Shown here in pieces: positions 34,697-44,208 of a DNA stretch of 64,000 bases. Position 1 is the first letter of the stretch; every line of letters starts with the position of its first letter. A program made the position numbers and the translations under genes. Under the pieces are notes generated by a model. The model was not told the DNA's origin and ran no database searches. It worked only from the letters and a program-made list of their open reading frames with translations. Source of the stretch: Hemileia vastatrix (Eukaryota > Basidiomycota > Pucciniomycetes > Pucciniales > Zaghouaniaceae); assembly GCA_030280995.1 (NCBI GenBank), contig JASXTE010000015.1, positions 6,745,001 through 6,809,000 on the forward strand. The letters run 5' to 3'.

Positions 34697-37600
34697 CTGA
34701 AACCCTCTCTCGTTGAGTAATTCATCAATGATGTTGATGAATTTCAAGTGCTTTTGTAATTTCACCCTTTGGACAGCTTTTGTGAACATGTCTGCAGGCA
34801 TGTCTTCAGATGGGTGATATTGGAGATGAAAAATTTTATTTTTGACCTGTTTGCGGATACAATGGATCTGGATGTCAATATTTTTTGTTCTAGAATGATA
34901 AATGGGATTGTTTGCGAGTGAAATGCCTTGTTGATTGTCAGAATGTAAAATCATTGGTGCGTCAAAAGTTAATGTTGGAAGTTTAAGTTCAGATAGAAGA
35001 TTTTAATCTAAATTGCCTCCTGTCCACATTCTGTGAGAGACTTTTACTCGCCTTCAGTAACACTTAGTGACACAGTGTTTTGCTTTTTTGTCCACCAACT
35101 TACTGCGCTACCATCGATCGTGAACACGTACACAGTGGTTGATCTTCTTGTCTCTTTGCATCCGCCCCAATTGGAGTCACAATACCCATCGAGCTTGTTG
35201 TTACTATTGGAAGATGGTTTGAAGATCAGTATCTTATTGGCAGTCCCTTTTAAGTATCAAAGGACATGGAGGAAGGCATTCCAGTGTGCTTGCCCAGGCT
35301 TGTTGAGGTATTGTGACAATTGACTGCATGAAAAAGCCAGATCAGGTCTGGTGCAGTGAAAAAAGTAATTTAGGTGGCCAATGGTGCTCCTATAGTTAAG
35401 ATTTTTGCTGAGAAAGGCTTTGTTTTCATCATCTTCTGCTGGAGTTAATGAAATTTTTGGATCCATGGGGGATGACATGGCCTTGCAATTACTCATATTG
35501 TAAGTGGCTAAGATTTCATTTATTTCGTTGGTTTGAGATTATTTAATTTGTTACAAATTGAAGTTTCTTGTAATTTTTATGCAAAGTATCATCTTTGAAT
35601 GGCCAAGATCTTCCATTTCAAAGTGACTCGAGATCAAATCCTTAAAACAGAGAATTTCTTTCCCAAAAATTGAGAAATCGTCTACATGTACATGGAGAAA
35701 GCAAGTTTTTGCTTGGTCCTGGTGTATGTAGAGTGCCAAATTGACCGCACTTCTGATAAAATTGTTGTTGATAAATAAGGCATGCACAAGCTGATACCAA
35801 CACCGTGACGCTTGTTTCAAGCCATATAGTGATTTTTTTAAAAGCAACACTGGTTCTTCAATTTAAGGTGGAGATGGTAAACCCTTTGGGATCTTCATGT
35901 ATATGGTCTCTTCTGGTTCCCCATTAGTAAAAGCGCTTTTGGCATCCATCTGACGAAACTCCCAAGACTCAGACACTGCTGATGCAATTAGACATCTAAG
36001 AGTAGTCAGACGCCCAGTTGGTGAAAAAGTTTCCTTGTAGCCTACACCATATTTCTGAGAGAAACCTTGCGCACATAAGTGTGCCTTGTATTTACTGATA
36101 TTGCTATCGTGGTCTAATTTGATTTTAAATACCCAAGTGCTTCCAATGGGTTGCATGTTATCAGGGCAGGTAACTATTTTCCAAACACCACAAGACTCTA
36201 AAGATTTAATCTCGGATTGAAGTGCCTCATGCCATTGTTCTGAGTTTACGCAAATGATGGCTTCATTGTAATGATTTGGAGTGTGACGTGTTTCAGATAT
36301 TGGAACATAAGCCTCAAATTCAATTTCTGTTGGCTTATTGGTTTTGGTTTCGCACAGTAAAGCCCTAGGTGCTCTCAAGCGTTTACCTTCAATTATGTTA
36401 TCAGTCGTGATCTCAGAGCTGATGTTTTTAGATGCAATATCACTTGTCAGTTTGTATTCCCAATGTTTAGATGCTGATTGTGAGGTTGATTCATTATTGT
36501 CGGTATTCTCATTGTCAGGAGTGTTTTCATCCAGTAGTGGTTGATGTTCTGAATGAGTCTCTGAGTCTGCTTCTGGAGAGAGAGGTGTCAGATGCTGTTC
36601 TAATTCTTTAGGTTCATGAGGAACACACACAAGGATATCACTTGATTGATCTGGCCAAGAGGAATATATCTTCTCATTACTCAAGGTAGGGAATGTGTTT
36701 TCATTGAAAACTACATTATTAGAGTATATAATCTTCTTGGTCTCCAGATTCAGCAAGCGATATGATTTTTGTTCCTTGTGGAATCCTAATAGACAGCACT
36801 TCACAGTATTTTTGTTGAATTTACCTCCTTGTACATTTTTACTTATTAGTGAATAAGAAGTACAGACCAAGGTTTTAAGATTTTTGATGTTGGGTTTTCT
36901 ATGAAATAAGGCTTCATATGGTGACAGCATCTTGTCATTTGCTTTTGTTGGTAGCCAATTTTTGATGAAAACAGAGGTGACTACTGCCACGCCCCAATAG
37001 GTGTGTGGCAATCCTGATTTGAATAGTAAGGCCTTGGCTATCTCAATAGTAGTCTGATTTCCTCTATCTGCAATTGAATTCTGTTGTGGTGTGTGTGGCG
37101 AGGTGATGATCATCTTAAAACCATTTGTGGAAGAACATTCTTCAAATTATTTGTTCACAAATTCCCCTCCTCCATCACATACAAGGTTTAAAATTTTTTG
37201 GCCTGTCAAATTCTTGGCATACATTTTAAATTCCAATTTTTTTTGAATGTATCTGATTTATTTCTAAGTAAGTAAACAAATCGATATGATGTATAAGCAT
37301 CTGTTAATCAGAAATAATAACGATGACCCCCAATAGTCTCCAGCAATTTTCCTCCCAATTCACAATGCACAAACTCTAATGCTCTAGTAGCTTTTGGAAA
37401 AATTCCAGGGAAAGGCGACCTATGAATCTTTGCATCGACGCAGGATTCGCACACATTATCGCATATGTCACTTGGATCATAATAGATTTTTAGATTCCTG
37501 AGAAGTGATTTCAAGTAGGTGTGATTAGTGTGGCCAAGGCGATTGTGCCATAGAGACAGGTTTGCACAAGTTGATGCAATAAATGGAGTGTGTGATGGCT

Positions 37601-38480
37601 CACCAAAGGATGCATTAATGTGAAAAAGGTTTGATCCAGCCTTTTTAGCTTAAGTGAGTACGGTTGTATCTCCTTCTTTGAAAGAGATGTTGCCATCCGT
37701 TCCAGCGGTGAGGGAAACTCCTTCACTAGTGAGTGGTGACAAGGCAACTAAGTTGCAGCCCAGTTTGGGGACGAAGAGGCAGTCTGTGATGAGCATTGAA
37801 CGATTTTGGTAGTTGACTAATTTTACTGAACCTATGCCTCAACCATAGATTATCTTTCCATTGCCTATCTTGACTGGAATTTTAGCTCTTTGGAACGTCG
37901 TGAATGCTTTCTTTGAATTGAACATATGACTGGACACCCCTGAATCAAAAATCAAGTCAGATGTTTTTTAGAAGGGTTACATGATGCATGGTAGACATAG
38001 TAAAAGTCTTCCGTAATATTAGCAGTTTCGACTTCATCATCCTCTTTGTCTTTGGGAGTACTTTTAGCTTTAGATTTTCCTTGCGGTCGAAGGTCAAGAT
38101 GAAGGGCCCAGCATTGGGCTTCTGAATGTGCAGTTTTCGGGTTGGGTTTTAGGTTATTGCAAAATTCTCGTTTTTTGGACAGTCCATTATCTTTTTTGAC
38201 CGTGAGTAAGGCGGAGTTTTTTTTCAACTGTGGGTTGTCAAGTCTATCAGCAAGTTCAGATAATTTCATTAATATGCTCTCCATTGTGAGTGGCTTGCCT
38301 GTGTCATCAGCAGAATTTATGATCATAGATTGATGCAATTCAACAGAAGGTGGTAGTTTTTGGAGTATTGAATATTCAAATACAGGTGATTCCAGCTTTT
38401 CTCCAATTTTTGCTAGACCGTTAAAGAAAGCTTGAAGGTTGGTGACAAAACCTCTGAGGTTTCCTTTGCTGCATTCTAAG
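34697..38480 (-). pseudogene. Copia pol and C-terminal gag, several stops and frameshifts
   Basis: From 5' to 3' on the minus strand: the gag C-terminal half (38480-37952); protease with FDSGVSSHM (~37940); gag-pre-integrase zinc region (WHNRLGHTNH, CESCVDAKIHRSPF, 37570-37380); integrase core end (SPHTPQQNSIADRGN, ~37100); reverse transcriptase (GSTWVFKIKLD, FRQMDAKSAFTNG, SLYGLKQASR, and HVDDF in place of YVDD, near 35690); and RNase H (LHSDNQQGISLANN, HSRTKNIDI, PSEDMPADMFTK). In-frame stops occur in the protease (TGA near 37837) and near 37650, with clustered stops near 37150-37300 and 35860. The RNase H frame runs to the first bases of the LTR. The order (integrase before RT) is diagnostic of Ty1/Copia. 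Confidence 0.92.
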
Positions 38481-39662
38481 TGTCAGTATAGTCTAGTATA
38501 TAAGTATGATATAATAGTGTTTATTTATGGTCCTACTACTTATTGATAAATGATTTAGTGATTAAACCTCAGGGGAAGACTAATAAAATAGTTATACTCA
38601 AATAAAACTCACAATACTTGGATTTAAATGTGTGCTAGTGGTGGAAAATAGGTGAATAAAATATAGTTACAGCTTATATAAAGATAATATCAATTTATAA
38701 TGGCTTTATAAAATATTTCTGAATGTTAATAATTGTATTAAAGTGGTTGTTTGAATTGTAGTAATTGAATGATGATAAGTAACCGTCAAAATCCCTTCTT
38801 ACTTATACCCAAATCCACTGGAGTGCACAGACCTTCAATCCAGATGATTTCACTGCTATCCCCGGCAATTACAGCACTGTGAGGGCCCATCACCTCCCCA
38901 TGGAGTCCACTTCAAGCAGATTCAACACCCATACCTCCAGTAAGGACCCTCCATCACTATTAATGATACAACAGATCTATACCACAAATAGAAAATCCAG
39001 ATAAAAGCGGTTACCATGAAGAAAAAGGTAAAATAAACAATCAAAAAGAGATTTAATGAAACCGAAAGCATATAAAGGAAACAAATAAAATTTCCAAGCT
39101 CCCAATAACATCCCCAAGCATCCACATTAACCCAGAAATGTCCTTCCAACCCATAAATCCGTGAATAACCATCCAAGGAAGTAATTTAAGTTGTCCAAAC
39201 TGGGTGTATGCGCCTGATATAGGTGTCTATGCTTCTGTAGGCGTTGTGAGTCCACTGATTTTGTACATATGACCTAAAATAAGCAGAAAAACAAAGTTTA
39301 TAGGCTATTAAGGGGCTAAAACCCACTTATATACCTAAATATACATAATATACTGCATATTTCACTGAATATGAGATTTATGTATACATATAAGGTTATG
39401 TATGTCAATAATTACTTCATATTACTTAAGATAAGTATATTATAACTCCATTAACACATAATAATTATTATTAGGTGTAGGCTATGGATAAGCTATTTTA
39501 ACTACTATAAGTTGTATAATAGAATAATATATATATATATATATAATATAATAATATTTATTATTATTTTAACCTTATTTTTAATATATAAGCTTAATTT
39601 ACTTAAGTTTATCTTATTTTAAGCATAAGAAATACTCAGTCCTAGGGATATCTAGGCTGACA
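38481..39662 (-). repeat. Gypsy-1 solo LTR 1 inside Copia gag (inversion breakpoint)
   Basis: Full-length LTR, TGTCAGTATAG...CTAGGCTGACA. The left flank is CTAAG (38476-38480) and the right flank is GTCAT (39663-39667); they do not match each other. They match, as reverse complements, the left (CTTAG, 40879-40883) and right (ATGAC, 50834-50838) flanks of solo LTR 2, which is in the opposite orientation. Confidence 0.92.
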
Positions 39663-39750
39663 GTCATAATATAGAGCCAACATTAATTTGCACCAGAATC
39701 AAATCCTCATAATGAAAAATATTGAAAAATTTTAAAGAGAAACATCAATA

Positions 39751-40507
39751 TGTCAGGATTAAAAATCGTCTCCTAATTCATCTTCTTTAATTTTTGTACT
39801 AGTTCTCACAGTATCCCACAACAATCACGCTTTCGTACAACACCTAACCTCATTGGATCAGTCAACCAGTCACAACCTGTCAATACCATGTGTATCGCGT
39901 GCTAATAGTAGATTTTTGTCAAGTAGAATTTTCTAGAGACCAATGAAGAATATCATATATAGATGTAATGCTGCTCGTTATCTTTTCTCTCCATCGATCT
40001 TATTATTATTCTTCTCTATTTTGATCATCTCTGTTTTCTTACTTACTGGTAATAAATTTATCATTTGTCATTTAAACACCTCTTGCACCAATATCACAGG
40101 TATTATTATTCTTAGCTATATCACCTTTCTTTTGTATTTGATACTTATAAAATTATCATTAGGTTGGCTGAATTACATTAAATCACCACTGATCCTTGTG
40201 CAATACTGATTGGAGATCATTGGCTCATTCATAAGGTTAGATCATCCATCGATCTTATTATTATTCTTCTCTATTTTGATCATCTCTGTTTTCTTACTTA
40301 CTGGTAATAAATTTATCATTCATCATTTAAACACCTCTTGCACCCATATCACAGGTTGTCTGAATTACATTAAATCACCACTGATCCTTGTGCAATACTG
40401 ATTGGAGATCACTGGCTCATTCATAAGGTTGGCTGAATTACATTAAATTTCTACTGATTCTTGTGCAATACTGATTGGAGATCATTGGATCATTCATAAG
40501 ATTGACA
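39751..40507 (+). repeat. Copia 5' LTR (inverted with respect to its pol)
   Basis: It runs from TGTCAGGATT to AAGATTGACA, 757 bases. The segment around CCATCGATCTTATTATTATTC and the segment TTGGCTGAATTACATTAAAT...GATCATTGGCTCATTCATAAG are repeated two to three times, which explains why it is longer than the 3' LTR. Confidence 0.88.
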
Positions 40508-40530
40508 GATTAAAAGTCTGATTAGCTCTA
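40508..40530 (+). promoter_or_regulatory. Copia primer-binding site, complementary to the anticodon arm of tRNA-Lys(UUU)
   Basis: The site directly follows the LTR. The reverse complement of its first 15 bases is ATCAGACTTTTAATC, the anticodon stem-loop of eukaryotic tRNA-Lys(UUU). A TAGAGC block that follows D-arm sequence in that tRNA also matches after a two-base offset. Copia and Ty5 groups prime from internal tRNA cleavage fragments, so this fits a half-tRNA primer. The match is from memory of tRNA sequences, not from a search. Confidence 0.7.
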
Positions 40531-40531
40531 T

Positions 40532-40883
40532 ATGGACACTTCTTCTAACAATAACTTTAACGATATTCCAATGCTTAGTAACAATAATTTCTCAACCTGG
40601 CAGGTAAAGTTGCTATTTTTCTTATCGCAGTTGGAACTCGATGATATTGTAGAAGGACGAGAGCTTGAGCCAAAGCAGGAGGAGGAAAATTCTTCGTTCA
40701 AACTTCGATGCAAAAGAGCGGCAAACGTCATCGTTCAGAAACTTGACACTACTAACATTACCGCATTTGTAAAGCCGGAAGACAAGTCTGATCCAACAAA
40801 ATTGTGGAAAAGACTTGAAGAGCGATACAGTGGAGCACATCCAGCTACTGCGTCAATGGTCTACACTAAATTTACACACTTAG
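40532..40883 (+). pseudogene. gag: Copia gag, N-terminal part
   Basis: ATG starts two bases after the primer-binding site. About 117 residues are encoded, including NFSTWQVKLLFFL and LWKRLEERYSG, typical of Copia gag (UBN2-like domain). The frame then enters the Gypsy-1 LTR and stops. The remainder of gag is on the other side of solo LTR 1 on the minus strand (38475-37952). Confidence 0.9.
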
Positions 40884-41376
40884 TGTCAGCCTAGATATCC
40901 CTAGGACTGAGTATTTCTCATGCTTAAAATAAGATAACCTTAAGTAAATTAAGCTTATATCTTAAAAATAAAGTTAAAATAATAATATATATTATTATGT
41001 TATATATAAATATATATATTATTCTATTATACAACTTATAGTAGTTTAAATAGCTTATCCATAGCCTAATAATACTTATTAAGGTGTTAATGGAGTTATA
41101 ATAAACTTATCTTAAGTAATATGAAGTATTTATTGACATACATAAGCTTATATGTATACATAAATCTCATATTCAGTGAAATATGCAGTATATTATGTAT
41201 ATTTAGGTATATAAGTGGGTTTTAGCCCCTTAATAGCCTATAACCTTTGTTTTTCTGCTTATTTTAGGTCATATGGACAAAATCAGTGGACTCACAACGC
41301 CTACAGAAGCATAGACACCTATATCAGGCGCATACACCCAGTTTGGACAACTTAAATTACTTCCTTGGATGGTTAT

Positions 41377-42149
41377 TGTCACCGGACGACCTACGCACAA
41401 GGTCGAGGATGTTCCTGAAAGTGAGATGAGAGATTTAGAAACTTCTTCAAAGCACAGAGCAATGATTCGAGGAAGTGATTCAAAGGTCACTCGAAGTAAG
41501 AGCTACAGGTTTGAGGTTCGTTCTAGAAGAATTATAAAATAGTTTCAAAGGTAATAGGAATTCTTAAGATCTCACGAAGGGTTGGAAACTCTATAATCAA
41601 AGATTTAGGATTTAGAAATGAATATTGAGAAAATAAAAGAAAGAGACAATAACAATGATTTAACTTAAAGATTTTACCACTATTAATGTAAATACGTTTT
41701 ATAATTTAATTCTAAGGAATATAGAACCAAATACCCAACCCTTTTATATCCTTTATTCCTCCTCGCATTGACCTCCCTTTCATCGCACCATTCCCATACC
41801 ATTGACCATTACTAACATACACTTAGACCCTCTTTGCTAAATATCCTTCCATGCTCAATTTACCCCTTTTTTAATTAATTAACAAAACTTTTAATGAAAA
41901 CTACTACTGTACTATTACGTTGATCCTAGCGCTGTGTGTCGCTTATTGAAAAGGAGACTAAGGCACCCTATTGGGAGATTGACTAATTTAGATTTAGAGT
42001 TTAGGCTAGCGCAGTTAAATAGTAAGTACACAAAGGGGAATCACAGTTGCTATGGAGAATTGCTTTCTGCGCTTCGAGTATAGATTTAGGACTCGATATT
42101 ATTGATTTAATGAGCTGCTTTTGCCTCGAGTGTCACGTGGCTCGTGACA
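41377..42149 (-). repeat. Gypsy-2 3' LTR
   Basis: TGTCACCGGACGACC...CTCGTGACA on the plus strand. It pairs with 49119-49891 at the same length with few substitutions. Confidence 0.95.
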
Positions 42150-42159
42150 GATGCCCGGG

Positions 42160-42167
42160 TATAAAAA
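42160..42167 (+). promoter_or_regulatory. TATA-like box of the Gypsy-2 antisense gene
   Basis: CCCGGGTATAAAAA lies ten bases inside the LTR boundary and about 98 bases before the ATG at 42258. It is followed by a pyrimidine-rich stretch. The same GATGCCCGGGTATAAAA string is kept in Gypsy-3 (52863-52879). Confidence 0.6.
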
Positions 42168-42257
42168 TTGCAAACTCCGTTGAGCTTGAGCCATCTTCTC
42201 ACACTAGTTTACCTTCCATATATATTTTTCTTCTTATTTATTAATTTCCCTTTTATA

Positions 42258-43223
42258 ATGAATTGCCCTACTCCCACACCTATGCCTCCACACCCTAAAG
42301 CGGATGGGGGAATGATTACGCGACAATTTTCCCAAGCTTGCACAGCTTGTGAAAGCATGGAATACTTCTGTGTTGAAAGTATGGCGACTCGTGGCCCTCG
42401 CCAATAATGCGAGTTTTGCTGTTGGCGACGAGTGGCGTGCAATGCGTTGACAAAGAACGCAGAGATTGAACAACGGTTTACCAAGACCAAGTTTTGGGTA
42501 ATCCCTAAAACAAAAGAGGTGGTCGAAGACATTTGGGATGTCTCAGTTGGAGATGAACAATCGGTGGGGGAGAATGATAAGGAGCTCAACAACGAGATCA
42601 CAACCTGGGTAACCCAGGCCACAAGTTTGAAGCGGGGTGTCGAAGAAGATGTCAACAAATTGGTGGAGGAAGATGAAGATGAAGTCCCTGTTCCAGGGCG
42701 GGCACCCAAGAAACGACGGGTGGTCATCGAAGATGACGAGGAGGAAAGAGAAGCAGAGGTAGAGGTGGCGCCAAGGTTATTCTTAGAACCTGACCCCATC
42801 TTTGAAGTAAGTTTTTAATTGTTGTTGTTTTTTTTTTTTTAAAAAAGGATGAGGTTACTGATGAGTTTTGTTTAGACATCGAATACCATCGAAGACCCAA
42901 TTAGGGAGCCTGCGTCGCTTTTGCCAACTGAGGCAAACCCTCTGGTCACGGGTGGCGTCGAAGAACCTGAAGACACACTGGACCAGGTGTGGTCAAAGAA
43001 GCCTCATCAGGGTCGACAAGTAAGGTTCGCAGAAGAGTTGTGTGGGGAGGTCGACACAATTATCGACGCTGCTTCCTTCGATGTGGCAGAGGAACTCTTG
43101 GAGATCTGAGAGGTGGTTCCGGTAGGAGAGGAGGAGGTATTTGAGAAATGCAGGAAGGAGATAAAGGTAGTTTTGGAGAAGATGAAAATATTGGTTCGAG
43201 AAAAATTAAAAGAAAAAATTTGA
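42258..43223 (+). pseudogene. Antisense gene of Gypsy-2: Zn2Cys6-like cluster protein, 2 exons, two stops
   Basis: Exon 1 is 42258-42806 and exon 2 starts at 42876. The intron is GTAAGT...TTTAG and is conserved in Gypsy-3. The protein starts MNCPTPTPMPPHPKADGG, then CTACESMEYFC, a 12-residue linker and CEFCCWRRVAC, giving CX2CX6CX12CX2CX6C. A conserved segment FTKTKFWVIPKTKEVVEDIW follows, then an acidic region and PKKRRVVIEDDEEE (NLS-like). Exon 2 has QVWSKKPHQGRQVRFAEE and a Lys/Glu-rich helical tail. TAA at 42405-42407 falls in the zinc linker (AAA in Gypsy-3). TGA at 43107-43109 (GGA in Gypsy-3) removes the tail, which otherwise ends at 43221-43223. The role is unknown: a nuclear DNA-binding or regulatory protein is inferred from the spacing and NLS. 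Confidence 0.75.
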
Positions 43224-44208
43224 AATGAAAAGGAGAGATGGAAAGAAGTAGAAAAGTAGAATTGTATTTTAGTTTTATTTTATTTTATTTTATTTTATTT
43301 TATTTTATTTATTGTAGGTGAATATTATTATTATTTTTTTTATAAGATTTAGGAGAGAGAGAAGAAAAAAGAAGTTTTTAAATAAAATTTTGCTTTAGAA
43401 TTTGAAAGAAGAAATTTAGATAAGAAAGAAAGAAGTTATTTAATTGAAGGAAGTTTTAAGTTTTTTTTAAAAAAAAATTTATGTAAGAGAAGAGAGAAAA
43501 AAAACGGTTCGTGATTGATATGAGTTTGTTGAATTGAGAATTTAATGAAAGAAGAATTTGTTTTTTGCGAAAAGTTGTTGATTGATTTTTTCAGGAAATT
43601 TTAGTTTAAAAGAGAGGAAGAAGAAAGAAAGGAAAAAAACAGAATTTAGAATTTAAAGAGAATTTGAAAAGAAGAATCATTTGTTTGAAGAATTATTATA
43701 GGGAGATTTAGAGGTTGAAGTTAAGTTTGAGGAAATGGTCGTGTCGTACAAGATTTGATGGTTCGAAGAAAAGAAAATTTTTAAAGAGAGAATTAATTTT
43801 TAGAGAAGAAAATTTTAAAGAGAATTTTAAATTTAAGAAAAGAATGTATATAGAGAATTAAAAAAGAAAAGAAAGAAAATATTTAGAGAGATTTAAGAGT
43901 TTTTTGTTTTATTTTATTATTTATGTTTATTCTATTTATTTTATTTTATTTTATTTTATTTTTATTTTATTGTTTATGTTTATTCTATTTATTTTATTTT
44001 TATTTTATTTAATTTTATTTTATTTGATTTTACTTTTTATTTTACTTTTAGTTGGTTTTAGAGAAAAATTTTATAGAAGGAGAAGAAAGAAAAAGAAGAG
44101 AGAGAAAAGAGAAAACAAGGCTAAGAAATTTTAAGAGGTGTTTTTAGATTTTTTACGAGAAAAAGAAAGAAAGTAAAAAGAAAAAGAAAATTTAAAATAA
44201 AAGAAATT
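43224..44208. repeat. Purine-rich and TTTTA-rich spacer between convergent genes of Gypsy-2
   Basis: GAAAGAAGAA-type purine runs alternate with TTTTA pentanucleotide tracts at 43266-43312 and 43905-44045. It separates the 3' ends of the antisense gene (plus strand) and pol (minus strand). The equivalent spacer in Gypsy-3 is 53926-55046. No gene; the short plus-strand ORF at 43904-44134 is a translation of the repeat. Confidence 0.8.

Larger units (their letters stand above)
27985..34702 (-). repeat. Copia 3' LTR, split by Gypsy-1 at 28336-34366
   Basis: The pieces are 27985-28335 and 34372-34702, about 680 bases in total. The left end TGTCAATCTT equals the reverse complement of the other LTR end AAGATTGACA. 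The piece contains an internal duplication of a ~190-base segment (AATGAGCCAATGATCTCC...). A purine tract GAGAGAGGG precedes its start on the minus strand (34703-34712), as expected for a polypurine tract. Confidence 0.85.
27980..40883 (-). mobile_element. Ty1/Copia element, nested and partly inverted (TSD TATTG)
   Basis: On the minus strand the order is 3' LTR (27985-34702, interrupted by Gypsy-1), RNase H, reverse transcriptase, integrase, protease and the C-terminal part of gag up to 38480. A Gypsy-1 solo LTR (38481-39662) follows. The rest (gag start, primer-binding site, 5' LTR) lies at 39751-40883 but in plus orientation. The 5 bases outside the 3' LTR are TATTG (27980-27984). Outside the inverted 5' LTR they are CAATA (39746-39750), which becomes TATTG when turned back. 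This supports one original insertion later disrupted by an inversion. The pol part contains several stops and frameshifts, so the element is dead. Confidence 0.88.
39663..40883. other. 1.2-kb segment inverted by recombination between two solo LTRs
   Basis: The segment begins GTCAT and ends CTTAG. Turned around, it begins CTAAG and ends ATGAC, giving solo LTR 1 a CTAAG/CTAAG duplication and solo LTR 2 an ATGAC/ATGAC duplication. It also joins the gag start here to the gag remainder at 38475 in frame (..THL-ECSKGN..) and restores the Copia TSD. Outside the Copia LTR the segment includes 39663-39750, original flanking DNA with no gene. Confidence 0.9.
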
